A stretch of 64,000 nucleotides of DNA from Streptomyces rishiriensis (GTDB taxonomy: Bacteria; Actinomycetota; Actinomycetes; Streptomycetales; Streptomycetaceae): contig NZ_JAUSWV010000002.1 in the NCBI RefSeq assembly GCF_030815485.1, positions 1,612,001 through 1,676,000 on the forward strand, read 5' to 3'. The notes under the pieces were generated by a model, which was given only the letters and a program-made list of their open reading frames with translations, did no database searches and was not told the DNA's origin. Position 1 is the stretch's first letter. Every line of letters begins with the position of its first letter. Of the stretch, positions 22,066-30,693 are shown one piece after another. A program made the translations under genes and the position numbers.

Positions 22066-22818
22066 CTACGCGTCGACCTTCTCCATGACCTCGTCGCTGA
22101 CGTCGAAGTTGGCGAAGACGTTCTGCACGTCGTCGCTGTCCTCGAGCGCGTCGATCAGCTTGAAGATCTTCCGGGCGCCGTCCTCGTCGAGCTCGACCTG
22201 CATGGTCGGGACGAAGTTGGCGTCGGCGGAGTCGTAGTCGATGCCGGCCTCCTGGAGCGCGGTGCGCACCGCGACCAGGTCGGTGGCCTCGGAGAGGACC
22301 TCGAAGGACTCACCGAGGTCGTTGACCTCCTCGGCGCCCGCGTCGAGGACCGCGCCGAGCACGTCGTCCTCGGCCAGCTCACCCTTGGGGACGATGACGA
22401 CGCCCTTGCGGTTGAAGAGGTACGACACCGAGCCCGGGTCGGCCATCGAGCCGCCGTTGCGGGTCATGGCGACGCGGACGTCGGAGGCGGCGCGGTTGCG
22501 GTTGTCGGTGAGGCACTCGATGAGCACCGCGACGCCGTTCGGACCGTAGCCCTCGTACATGATCGTCTCGTAGTCGGCGCCGCCGGCCTCGAGGCCGGCG
22601 CCGCGCTTGACCGCGGAGTCGATGTTCTTGTTGGGGACCGAGCTCTTCTTGGCCTTCTGGATGGCGTCGAACAGCGTCGGGTTGCCGGCCGGGTCGGCGC
22701 CACCGGTGCGGGCCGCGACCTCGATGTTCTTGATCATCTTCGCGAAGAGCTTGCCGCGCTTGGCGTCGATCACGGCCTTCTTGTGCTTCGTCGTAGCCCA
22801 TTTAGAGTGGCCGGACAT
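22066..22818 (-). CDS. yebC: YebC/PmpR family protein
   Basis: The YebC family has been linked to transcription control and, in more recent work, to relief of ribosome stalling. The 250-residue protein begins with the hallmark [25 protein letters not shown] (residues 1-25) and has [18 protein letters not shown] and the acidic C-terminal domain ending DEVMEKVDA. Length and motifs are standard. It lies between pdxT and ruvC on the same strand, as in other actinobacteria, with its own terminator. Confidence 0.96.
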   Translation of the reverse strand: MSGHSKWATTKHKKAVIDAKRGKLFAKMIKNIEVAARTGGADPAGNPTLFDAIQKAKKSSVPNKNIDSAVKRGAGLEAGGADYETIMYEGYGPNGVAVLIECLTDNRNRAASDVRVAMTRNGGSMADPGSVSYLFNRKGVVIVPKGELAEDDVLGAVLDAGAEEVNDLGESFEVLSEATDLVAVRTALQEAGIDYDSADANFVPTMQVELDEDGARKIFKLIDALEDSDDVQNVFANFDVSDEVMEKVDA

Positions 22819-22892
22819 CTGCCTGTCTCCTTCGCGTAACCCAACCTGGACGAGCTCCCCGGGCTCGCGGAGCCTGAGGGGACCCCCAGATC

Positions 22893-23504
22893 CTACAAGG
22901 ACGCCGCTGTCCGGTTCGCCCGCACCATGTCCACGAACAGGCCGTGCACCCGGTGGTCGCCGGTCAGTTCCGGGTGGAACGACGTGGCGAGCGCGTTGCC
23001 CTGGCGGACGGCCACGATGTGGCCTTCATGCTCGGCGAGCACCTCGGTCCCGGCACCGACGGACTCGACCCACGGGGCGCGGATGAAGACGGCCTCCACC
23101 GGCTCGCCCGCGACGCCGTCCACGTCGAGGGCGGCCTCGAAGGACTCGTTCTGCCGCCCGAACGCGTTGCGGCGCACGATCATGTCGATGCCGCCGACGG
23201 TCTCCTGGCCCGAGCGCGGGTCGAGGATCTTGTCGGCGAGCATGATCATGCCCGCGCAGGTCCCGTAGACGGGCATTCCGGCCCGCACGCGCGCGCGAAG
23301 GGGCTCCATCACGCCGAACAGGACGGCGAGCTTGGAGATGGTGGTGGACTCACCGCCGGGGATGACGAGGCCGTCCACCTCGGCGAGTTCCTCGGGGCGC
23401 CGCACCGGCCTGGCCACGGCGTCGGCCGCGGCCAGGGCGATGAGGTGCTCCCGTACGTCGCCCTGGAGTGCCAGGACGCCGATGACAGGGGCTTCGCGGT
23501 TCAT
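22893..23504 (-). CDS. pdxT: Pyridoxal 5'-phosphate synthase glutaminase subunit PdxT
   Basis: PdxT releases ammonia from glutamine and channels it to PdxS for PLP synthesis. The 203-residue class I glutaminase shows [14 protein letters not shown], the oxyanion motif IPGGESTT, the nucleophile C83 in YGTCAGMI and the His-x-Glu pair in SFHPELTGD. It starts [10 protein letters not shown] seven bases after the pdxS stop, so the two are co-transcribed. Confidence 0.97.
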   Translation of the reverse strand: MNREAPVIGVLALQGDVREHLIALAAADAVARPVRRPEELAEVDGLVIPGGESTTISKLAVLFGVMEPLRARVRAGMPVYGTCAGMIMLADKILDPRSGQETVGGIDMIVRRNAFGRQNESFEAALDVDGVAGEPVEAVFIRAPWVESVGAGTEVLAEHEGHIVAVRQGNALATSFHPELTGDHRVHGLFVDMVRANRTAASL

Positions 23505-23511
23505 GAGGTGA

Positions 23512-24423
23512 TTACCAGCCGCGGTTGGCGTAGCGCTCGGCCTCGGGCAGGGTGTCGCAGTTGATGCCGACCATGGCCTCGCCCAGGTTGCGGGAGGCGT
23601 CCGCGATGATCTTCGGGTCGTCGTAGAAGGTGGTGGCCTTCACGATGGCGGCGGCGCGCTTGGCCGGGTCGCCGGACTTGAAGATGCCGGAGCCGACGAA
23701 GACGCCCTCGGCGCCGAGCTGACGCATCAGCGCGGCGTCGGCCGGGGTGGCCACACCGCCGGCGGAGAACAGCACGACGGGGAGCTTGCCGAGTTCGGCG
23801 ACCTCCTTGACCAGCTCGTACGGGGCGCGCAGGTCCTTGGCGGCGGCGTACAGCTCGTTGTTGTCGAAGCCGCGCAGCCGGGCGATCTCGTTCTTGATCT
23901 GGCGCAGGTGACGTACGGCCTCGACGACGTTGCCGGTGCCGGCCTCGCCCTTGGAGCGGATCATGGCGGCGCCCTCGGCGATGCGGCGCAGGGCCTCGCC
24001 CAGGTTGGTGGCGCCACAGACGAAGGGGGTGGTGAACGCCCACTTGTCGGAGTGGTTGACCTCGTCGGCCGGAGTGAGGACCTCGGACTCGTCGATGTAG
24101 TCGACACCGAGCGACTGGAGGACCTGGGCCTCGACGAAGTGGCCGATCCGGGACTTCGCCATGACCGGGATCGAGACGGCCTCGATGATCTCCTCGATCA
24201 TGGTGGGGTCCGACATGCGGGCCACGCCGCCGTCCTTGCGGATGTCGGCCGGGACCCGCTCCAGGGCCATGACGGCCACGGCGCCCGCGTCCTCGGCGAT
24301 CTTCGCCTGCTCGGCGTTGACCACGTCCATGATCACGCCGCCCTTGAGCTGTTCGGCCATGCCGCGCTTCACGCGCGCGGTGCCGGTCTCGGGGGTCTGG
24401 TTTTCGGAGAGCGTGCTGGACAC
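23512..24423 (-). CDS. pdxS: Pyridoxal 5'-phosphate synthase lyase subunit PdxS
   Basis: PdxS condenses ribose 5-phosphate, glyceraldehyde 3-phosphate and ammonia into PLP. The 303-residue TIM-barrel protein contains [21 protein letters not shown] (residues 14-34), the catalytic lysine K90 in [14 protein letters not shown] and the second lysine in [11 protein letters not shown]. The GTG at 24421-24423 is preceded by GTGAGG. An inverted repeat 52 bases upstream may be an operator. Confidence 0.98.
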   Translation of the reverse strand: MSSTLSENQTPETGTARVKRGMAEQLKGGVIMDVVNAEQAKIAEDAGAVAVMALERVPADIRKDGGVARMSDPTMIEEIIEAVSIPVMAKSRIGHFVEAQVLQSLGVDYIDESEVLTPADEVNHSDKWAFTTPFVCGATNLGEALRRIAEGAAMIRSKGEAGTGNVVEAVRHLRQIKNEIARLRGFDNNELYAAAKDLRAPYELVKEVAELGKLPVVLFSAGGVATPADAALMRQLGAEGVFVGSGIFKSGDPAKRAAAIVKATTFYDDPKIIADASRNLGEAMVGINCDTLPEAERYANRGW

Positions 24424-24474
24424 GGGGACCTCACTCGTAGGAAAAGGGGCTTCGGCAGCAACGAGGAAACGCGA

Positions 24475-24488
24475 GTGGACCAGTCCAC
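24475..24488. promoter_or_regulatory. Inverted repeat upstream of pdxST
   Basis: Perfect 6-bp arms gtggac (24475-24480) and gtccac (24483-24488) are separated by two bases, 52 bases before the pdxS start. It is a candidate operator. No regulator gene of the PdxR type lies next to it. Confidence 0.35.
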
Positions 24489-24656
24489 AGCAAGGGCCAA
24501 TGGAAAGCCCGTGGATCCTTTTCGGTCGATCATGCGGACCGCAGCGGCCTCACCGACGTTTCCGCGAACCGCGTCGACGTGCCTTCCGGAGCCCCGGCCC
24601 TCAGCTCCCCGACGAGGACCCGGCAGCAGGTACGCCCCCCGCGCGCGGTCAGCGGT

Positions 24657-25199
24657 TCAGGCCGCGCGGTCCGCGAGGGCGGGGGGCGGCTCGTCGTCCA
24701 TCTCGAAGGCCATCGGGAACGGGGCGTGGCCGGCCAGCCGGAACCAGCGGACCTTGCGGTGCTGGCGCAGTCTGCGGACCGCGCCCACGGCGTCGTTGTG
24801 GAAGCGGCGGGCCATGGGGACCCGGCGGACGGCCTCGGTGAGCTCACGCGCCGCCGCGTCTCCCCCGGGCGCCTCCCGTACGACGTCCAGTTGCCGCGCG
24901 TCCGCGAAGACGGCCCGCAGGGCCTGGCTGAGTTCGCTCTCGGCGACCTCCCGCTGCTCCTCCTCGGCCTGCCGCGCCGCGTGCGCGGCCTCGTACAGGA
25001 CGATCGAGGCGGCGGGGTCGAGCACCTTGGAGGTGGCCAGTTCCTGGGCGACGGACGCCCGGCGCAGCAACTGCGCGTCCAGGGCGGCGCGGGCGGCGTC
25101 GATGCGGGCGTGCAGCCGGTCCAGGCGCCCCGCCGTCCAGCTCAGGTACAGGCCGACGGCGACGAGGACGACGAGGGTCCAGATCAGGGTTGCGGTCAC
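24657..25199 (-). CDS. LemA-like single-pass membrane protein, function unknown
   Basis: This is a protein of about 180 residues with one N-terminal transmembrane helix (LIWTLVVLVAVGLYLSW) followed by a helical region whose RLHARIDAARAALDAQLLRRASVAQELA pattern (about residues 26-53) recalls LemA proteins. The C-terminus is not LemA-like (PFPMAFEMDDEPPPALADRAA). I placed the start at the GTG at 25197-25199. A TTG nine bases upstream (25208) is the alternative, with GAGGG 12 bases before it. It follows pimA on the same strand and is probably the last gene of that operon. Function unknown. Confidence 0.75.
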   Translation of the reverse strand: MTATLIWTLVVLVAVGLYLSWTAGRLDRLHARIDAARAALDAQLLRRASVAQELATSKVLDPAASIVLYEAAHAARQAEEEQREVAESELSQALRAVFADARQLDVVREAPGGDAAARELTEAVRRVPMARRFHNDAVGAVRRLRQHRKVRWFRLAGHAPFPMAFEMDDEPPPALADRAA

Positions 25200-25240
25200 G
25201 GGCGGCAAGGCTACCCGTGACCCTCAGGGCGGCGCTGTGG

Positions 25241-26410
25241 TCAGTCCCGCGCCAGACCGAGCCGGGCCCGCAGGCCCGTCGATCCCCGGTCGTCCTCGGC
25301 CGCCACCGCCGCCGCGCCGGCCGTCACCGTCTCGTACACCGACAGGATGTCCGCGCCGACGGTCGACCAGTCGAAGCGGCGTACGTGCGCGCTGCCCCGC
25401 TCGCGCAGCCCGGCTCTGCGCTCCGGGTCGCCCAGGAGCCGTACCGCCGCCTCGGCCAGCGCGTCCGCGTCCTCGTTGGCGAACAGCTCGCCGGCCGCTC
25501 CCTGGTCGAGGACCTGGGCGAAGGCGTCCAGGTCGGAGGCGAGTACCGGGGCCCCGGCCGACATGGCCTCGACGAGGACGATGCCGAAGCTCTCACCGCC
25601 GGTGTTGGGCGCGACGTACAGGTCGACGCTGCGCAGGAACCGCGCCTTGTCCTCGTCGCTGATCATGCCGAGGAACTCCACGCGCGCGTGCAGCTCCTTC
25701 GGCAGGCTCTCCACCGCCTCCTTCTCGTCGCCCCGGCCGGCGACCAGCAGCCGGGCGTCCGGGCGCTCGGCGAAGATCCTCGGCAGGGCCCGCATCAGTA
25801 CGGGCAGGCCCTTGCGCGGCTCGTCGATGCGCCCGACGAAGCCGATCGTGCCGCCCTGCCACTCGGGGTTGGGCTCGGCCTCGGCGAAGAAGTCGACGTC
25901 GACGCCGTTGGGGATGACCACCGCGTCCCCGCCGAGGTGCTCCACCAGCGTGCGCCGGGCGTACTCGCTCACCGCGATCCGCGCGCTGATCTTCTCCAGG
26001 GCGGCCTGGAGGATGGAGTACGCGGCGATCATGGCGCGCGAGCGCGGGTTGGACGTGTGGAAGGTGGCCACGATCGGGCCCGACGCCGCCCAGCAGGTCA
26101 GCAGACCGAGCGAGGGCGAGGTCGGCTCGTGGATGTGCACGACGTCGAACGCCCCGTCGTGCAGCCAGCGCCGCACGCGCGCGGCGGACAGGAAACCGAA
26201 GTTGAGGCGCGCCACCGAGCCGTTGTACGGCACCGGGACCGCGCGGCCGGCCGAGACGACGTACGGCGGCAGCGGGGTGTCGTCGTCGGCCGGGGCCAGG
26301 ACGGACACCTCGTGACCGAGCCGGAGGAAGTACTCGGCGAGGTCGCGGATGTGGAACTGGACGCCACCGGGAACGTCCCAGGAGTACGGGCAGACGATGC
26401 CGATTCTCAC
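25241..26410 (-). CDS. pimA: Phosphatidyl-myo-inositol alpha-mannosyltransferase (GT4)
   Basis: PimA transfers mannose from GDP-mannose to phosphatidylinositol on the inner leaflet, the first step of PIM synthesis. The 389-residue GT-B/GT4 protein has the family start RIGIVCPYSWDVPGGVQFHIRDL (residues 2-24), an HIHEPTSPSLGLL segment, GFVGRIDEPRKGL and the EX7E motif ESFGIVLVEAMSAGAPV. The GTG at 26408-26410 overlaps the acyltransferase stop by four bases. The gene is embedded in pgsA-acyltransferase-pimA, which fixes the pathway. Confidence 0.95.
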   Translation of the reverse strand: MRIGIVCPYSWDVPGGVQFHIRDLAEYFLRLGHEVSVLAPADDDTPLPPYVVSAGRAVPVPYNGSVARLNFGFLSAARVRRWLHDGAFDVVHIHEPTSPSLGLLTCWAASGPIVATFHTSNPRSRAMIAAYSILQAALEKISARIAVSEYARRTLVEHLGGDAVVIPNGVDVDFFAEAEPNPEWQGGTIGFVGRIDEPRKGLPVLMRALPRIFAERPDARLLVAGRGDEKEAVESLPKELHARVEFLGMISDEDKARFLRSVDLYVAPNTGGESFGIVLVEAMSAGAPVLASDLDAFAQVLDQGAAGELFANEDADALAEAAVRLLGDPERRAGLRERGSAHVRRFDWSTVGADILSVYETVTAGAAAVAAEDDRGSTGLRARLGLARD

Positions 26411-27324
26411 GCGGGGTCCCCGTCCGACGGGCGGGGTTCCAGGTCCGCGAGCCACAACCGCTGAAGCATGTGCCAGTCCTCCGGGTGGTCGGCGATGCCG
26501 GTGGCGAAGGCGTCTGCCAGCGACTGTGTCATGACTGACGTCTTCTCGGCCCGCGTACCGGACCGGGGTACCTCGACCGGGGGATGCACCCGGCCCCGCA
26601 TGACGGGCGAGTCGTCGTACCAGAGGGTGACGGGGAGCAGCAGCGCGCCGGTCTGCTGGGCGAGCAGGGCCGGTCCGGCGGGCATGGTGGCGGTGTCGCC
26701 GAAGAAGTCCACCTCGACCCCGGAGGCGGACAGGTCGCGCTCGGCGACCAGACAGACCAGCCCGCCGTCGCGCAGCCGCCGGGCCAGGGTGCCGAAGGCG
26801 GTACCGCCGCTGTGCGGCAGCACCTCCATGCCGAGGCCCTCCCGGTAGGCGACGAACCGGTCGTACAGCGTCTCCGGTTTGAGACGCTCGGCGACCGTGG
26901 TGAAGGGCGTCCCGAGCTTGGTGGTGACCCAGGCGCCGGCCAGGTCCCAGTTGCCCATGTGCGGCAGGGCCAGGATGACGCCCCGGCCGGAGGCGATCCC
27001 GTCGGTCAGGTAGTGCACGTCCTTGGGCTCGAAGCCGTTGCCGACGCGCTCGGCGCTCCAGGCCGGCAGCCGGAAGGACTCCATCCAGTACCGCAGATAG
27101 GAGCGCATCCCCGCGCGCGAGAGTTCGGCCAGGCGCTCGGGGCTCGCGCCGGGCACCACGCGCGCGTAGTTGCTCTCCAGCCGTCGCACGCCCTTGCCGC
27201 GCCGCTTCCACGCGAGGTCGGCGACGGTACGCCCGAGGCGTACGGCGACGGGCTCGGGCAGCTTCTTGACGGTGCTCCAGCCGAGGCCGTACAGCGCGTC
27301 GGTCAGGCGCTCCTGGGCGCTCAC
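26407..27324 (-). CDS. Phosphatidylinositol mannoside acyltransferase (LpxL/HtrB family)
   Basis: This 305-residue lysophospholipid acyltransferase-like protein should acylate a mannose of PIM at the membrane. Motifs include ALPHMGNWDLAGAW (HX4D-type catalytic box, with His and Asp), LVAERDLSASGVEVDFFG and PAGPALLAQQTGA. The GTG at 27322-27324 overlaps the pgsA stop and the gene overlaps pimA, so all three are translationally coupled. It corresponds in position and family to mycobacterial patA. The exact acyl position is inferred from the family. Confidence 0.92.
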   Translation of the reverse strand: MSAQERLTDALYGLGWSTVKKLPEPVAVRLGRTVADLAWKRRGKGVRRLESNYARVVPGASPERLAELSRAGMRSYLRYWMESFRLPAWSAERVGNGFEPKDVHYLTDGIASGRGVILALPHMGNWDLAGAWVTTKLGTPFTTVAERLKPETLYDRFVAYREGLGMEVLPHSGGTAFGTLARRLRDGGLVCLVAERDLSASGVEVDFFGDTATMPAGPALLAQQTGALLLPVTLWYDDSPVMRGRVHPPVEVPRSGTRAEKTSVMTQSLADAFATGIADHPEDWHMLQRLWLADLEPRPSDGDPA

Positions 27325-28034
27325 TTCGCGGCCTCGCTCCCCTGCGCCTCGTGTCCCTGGGACTTCGGGTCCTCCTGCGCCGCTCGGGCCTCCTGGTCCG
27401 CTGCGGCCTCCGCCTCGGCCGACTCGCGCCGGACCGTGACGACCCGCTGGATCAGGGTGACGAGGCTGCCGACGGCGACGATCCACAGCGCGATCGGCAG
27501 CAGCACCTGGATGCCGGGCACGCCGAACGCGTGCAGACCCGCCAGGCCGGCCGCGACCAGCGAGATCACCAGGCGCTCGGCGCGCTCCACGAGCCCGTTG
27601 ACGGCGACCGGCAGGCCGATCGACTCGCCCCGGGCCTTCGTGTACGACACCACCTGGCCGCTGGCCAGGCAGAAGATCGAGACGGCACACAGGACGTTGT
27701 CGTCGCCGTTGCCCGCGTACCAGAGCGCGAAGCCGCCGAAGATCGCGCCGTCGGCCACCCGGTCGAGCGTGGAGTCGAGGAAGGCGCCCCAGCGGCTGGT
27801 CCGGCCGAGCTGGCGGGCCATGTTGCCGTCGACCAGGTCGGAGAAGACGAAGAGCGTGATCACGATCGTGCCCCAGAAGAACTCGCCCCTGGGGTAGAAG
27901 ACCAGCGCGCCCGCGATCACGCCGGCGGTGCCGAGGAGCGTGACCGTGTCGGGGCTCACACCCCGGCGGATGAGAAACGCGGCGAACGGTGTGAGGACAC
28001 GCGTGAAGAATGCACGCGCGTACTTGTTCAGCAT
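27321..28034 (-). CDS. pgsA: CDP-alcohol phosphatidyltransferase, phosphatidylinositol phosphate synthase
   Basis: This integral membrane enzyme joins CDP-diacylglycerol to inositol phosphate to give the PI precursor. The 237-residue protein holds the complete signature: D66, D69-G70, A73-R74, G83, D87 and D91 in the order DxxDGxxAR-x8-GxxxDxxxD. It has about six hydrophobic segments and a charged C-terminal tail. The ATG at 28032-28034 follows GGAAGG. It heads the PIM operon. The specificity (inositol phosphate rather than glycerol phosphate) is inferred from the neighbouring PIM genes. Confidence 0.93.
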   Translation of the reverse strand: MLNKYARAFFTRVLTPFAAFLIRRGVSPDTVTLLGTAGVIAGALVFYPRGEFFWGTIVITLFVFSDLVDGNMARQLGRTSRWGAFLDSTLDRVADGAIFGGFALWYAGNGDDNVLCAVSIFCLASGQVVSYTKARGESIGLPVAVNGLVERAERLVISLVAAGLAGLHAFGVPGIQVLLPIALWIVAVGSLVTLIQRVVTVRRESAEAEAAADQEARAAQEDPKSQGHEAQGSEAAK

Positions 28035-28299
28035 GGCCTTCCCGATGGTCGGTGTCGCCGCGCGACCCCTGCTGGCCGCCGGCTGGCCCATCGTAGCCAC
28101 GCGCGCGTGTGTGCGACGGTCGGGCACCCGGACCCCGTGTCACGGCGTGACGGCATCCCGGGTCGCGTCCGCCGTATGGACGAGCCGTGACGGGAGTGGA
28201 AAGCTCGAAGGACCGCGGGCGTCGCCGGAGCCGCCATCGCACGCGGGGCCGCCGTGCCCGCGCCCCCAGTGACCTCACCGTGTTCGGGAGGCAAGGAAA

Positions 28300-30495
28300 A
28301 TGGGCGACAAGGCGCATGCACATCCCGGAGCCGCCGGCAGGGCTACAGCGGCCGACCACCCCGCGTCCGTACGGAATGTGGTGCTGGTCGGCCACTGCGG
28401 ATCGGGCAAGACGACTTTGGTGGAGGCTCTCGCGCTGACGGCGGGAGCGGTGAACCGGGCGGGCCGCGTGGAGGACGGCGGCACCGTCTCCGACTACGAC
28501 GAGATCGAGCACCGGCAGCAGCGCTCGGTGCAGCTCTCCCTGGTGCCCGTGGAATGGGACGGCATCAAGGTCAACGTCCTCGACACCCCCGGATACGCCG
28601 ACTTCGTCGGTGAACTCAGGGCCGGTCTGCGCGCCGCGGACGCGGCCCTCTTCGTCGTCTCCGCGTCGGACGGCGTGGACGGCTCGACCCGGATGGTGTG
28701 GGAGGAGTGCGCGGCCGTCGGCATGCCGCGGGCGATCGTCGTGACCCACCTGGAGGCCGCCCGCGCGGACTTCGAGGAGATGACGCGGATCTGCGCGGAG
28801 GTCTTCGGGGGCGACGACCCGGACGCAGTCCTTCCGCTGTACCTGCCGCTGCACGGGCCCGAGGGGCCCGACGGGCACGCGTCGGTGACCGGACTGACCG
28901 GGCTGCTGTCGCGGAAGCTGTTCGACTACTCCACCGGCGAACGCAAGGAGTCGGAGCCGGGCGCGGACCAGCTGCCGGACATCGAGGCGGCCCGCAACCG
29001 GCTGATCGAGGGGATCATCGCCGAGAGCGAGGACGAGACCCTCATGGACCGCTATCTCGCCGGCGAGCAGATCGACGTCAAGACACTGATCGAGGATCTG
29101 GAGCGGGCCGTCGCGCGCGGCACGTTCTTCCCCGTGCTCGCGGCCGCCCCGGCCGCCGAGGGCGCCCGGCAGGGCCTCGGCACGGTGGAACTGCTGGAAC
29201 TGGTCACCAGGGGCTTCCCGACGCCCGTGGAGCGCCCGGCGCCCCGCGTGACGACGATCGACGGCGAGCCGCGCGAGCTGCCCCCGTGCGATCCGGACGG
29301 GCCCCTGGTCGCGGAGGTCGTGAAGACCTCGTCCGACCCCTACGTGGGCCGCGTCTCCCTGGTGCGGGTCTTCTCCGGCACCCTGCACCCCGACGAGACC
29401 GTCCATGTCTCGGGGCACGGCCTCGCCGACCGCGGCCACGAGGACCACGACGTCGACGAACGGATCGGCGCCCTGTCCGCGCCGTTCGGCAAGCTTCAGC
29501 GGAACCTGACGCACTGCATCGCGGGCGATCTCGCGTGCGTGGCGAAGCTCGGCCGCGCGGAGACCGGCGACACCCTGTCCGCCAAGGGCGACCCGCTGCT
29601 CATGGAGCCCTGGAAGATGCCCGACCCGCTGCTGCCGCTCGCCATCCAGGCGCACAGCAAGGCCGACGAGGACAAGCTCTCGCAGGGGCTGGGCCGGCTG
29701 GTCGCCGAGGACCCGACGATGCGCCTGGAGCAGAACCAGGACACCCACCAGGTGGTCCTGTGGTGTCTGGGCGAGGCCCATTCGGACGTGGCGCTGGAGC
29801 GGCTGCGCTCCCGCTACGGCGTCCAGGTCGACGTCGTCCCGCACAAGGTTCCCCTGCGGGAGACGTTCGCGGCGAAGTCCGGCGGACGCGGACGGCACGT
29901 CAAGCAGTCGGGCGGACACGGCCAGTACGCCGTCTGCGAGATCGAGGTGGAGCCGCTGCCGGGCGGCACGGGCATCGAGTTCGTGGACAAGGTCGTCGGC
30001 GGCGCGGTGCCCCGGCAGTTCATCCCGTCCGTCGAGAAGGGCGTACGGGCGCAGGCGGCCAAGGGGGTGGAGGCCGGGCATCCGCTGGTCGACATCCGGA
30101 TCACCCTGCTCGACGGCAAGGCGCACTCGGTGGACTCCTCGGACGCCGCGTTCCAGACGGCGGGCGCGCTGGCGCTGCGGGAGGCGGCGGCCGACGCGCG
30201 GATCCATCTGCTGGAGCCGGTGGCCGAGGTGACCGTCGTGGTCGGCGACGCGTACGTCGGCGCCGTGATGAGCGATCTGTCGGGGCGGCGCGGGCGGGTG
30301 CTCGGCACCGAGCAGACCGGCGGCGGGCGCACCCTCGTCAGGGCCGAGGTGCCCGAGATCGAGATCGGCCGGTACGCGGTCGACCTGCGCTCCCTCTCCC
30401 ACGGCACGGCGCGCTTCCGGCGCGCGTACGCCCGGCACGAACCGATGCCGCCGCAGGTCGCCGAGAAGGTGCGCCAACAGGCGCGGAACGGCTGA
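28300..30495 (+). CDS. EF-G-like translational GTPase (EF-G2 type)
   Basis: This 731-residue protein has full EF-G domain layout (G, II, III, IV, V) but is divergent from canonical fusA. G1 is GHCGSGKTT (residues 31-39) and G3 is DTPG (95-98). The G4 position carries THLE (149-152) instead of NKxD, which predicts altered guanine recognition or weak GTPase. Domain IV and V segments are recognisable (SGGHGQYAVCEIEVEPL, DLSGRRGRVLGTE). ATG at 28300 follows a GGAGG-like sequence (gggaggcaagg). Such paralogues exist in mycobacteria and Streptomyces; their role is unclear. It is divergent from the PIM operon. Confidence 0.93.
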   Translation: MGDKAHAHPGAAGRATAADHPASVRNVVLVGHCGSGKTTLVEALALTAGAVNRAGRVEDGGTVSDYDEIEHRQQRSVQLSLVPVEWDGIKVNVLDTPGYADFVGELRAGLRAADAALFVVSASDGVDGSTRMVWEECAAVGMPRAIVVTHLEAARADFEEMTRICAEVFGGDDPDAVLPLYLPLHGPEGPDGHASVTGLTGLLSRKLFDYSTGERKESEPGADQLPDIEAARNRLIEGIIAESEDETLMDRYLAGEQIDVKTLIEDLERAVARGTFFPVLAAAPAAEGARQGLGTVELLELVTRGFPTPVERPAPRVTTIDGEPRELPPCDPDGPLVAEVVKTSSDPYVGRVSLVRVFSGTLHPDETVHVSGHGLADRGHEDHDVDERIGALSAPFGKLQRNLTHCIAGDLACVAKLGRAETGDTLSAKGDPLLMEPWKMPDPLLPLAIQAHSKADEDKLSQGLGRLVAEDPTMRLEQNQDTHQVVLWCLGEAHSDVALERLRSRYGVQVDVVPHKVPLRETFAAKSGGRGRHVKQSGGHGQYAVCEIEVEPLPGGTGIEFVDKVVGGAVPRQFIPSVEKGVRAQAAKGVEAGHPLVDIRITLLDGKAHSVDSSDAAFQTAGALALREAAADARIHLLEPVAEVTVVVGDAYVGAVMSDLSGRRGRVLGTEQTGGGRTLVRAEVPEIEIGRYAVDLRSLSHGTARFRRAYARHEPMPPQVAEKVRQQARNG

Positions 30496-30693
30496 CGGTT
30501 GATGCCCGCCGGCCCTCAAGTGGCCGGTGGGGCACCGTAGTGGAACATTCCCCTCCGAATTGGCGGGCGGCTTCGGCCGTCCGCCGACGGATGTCACCGC
30601 CTGCGGATACGCTGATGACCTGATCAACAGGTGTGCGAAGTACGGAAGTCGGGAAAGCCGCAGAAGCGGGAGCGGCGGCGATCGGGGGCGGGA

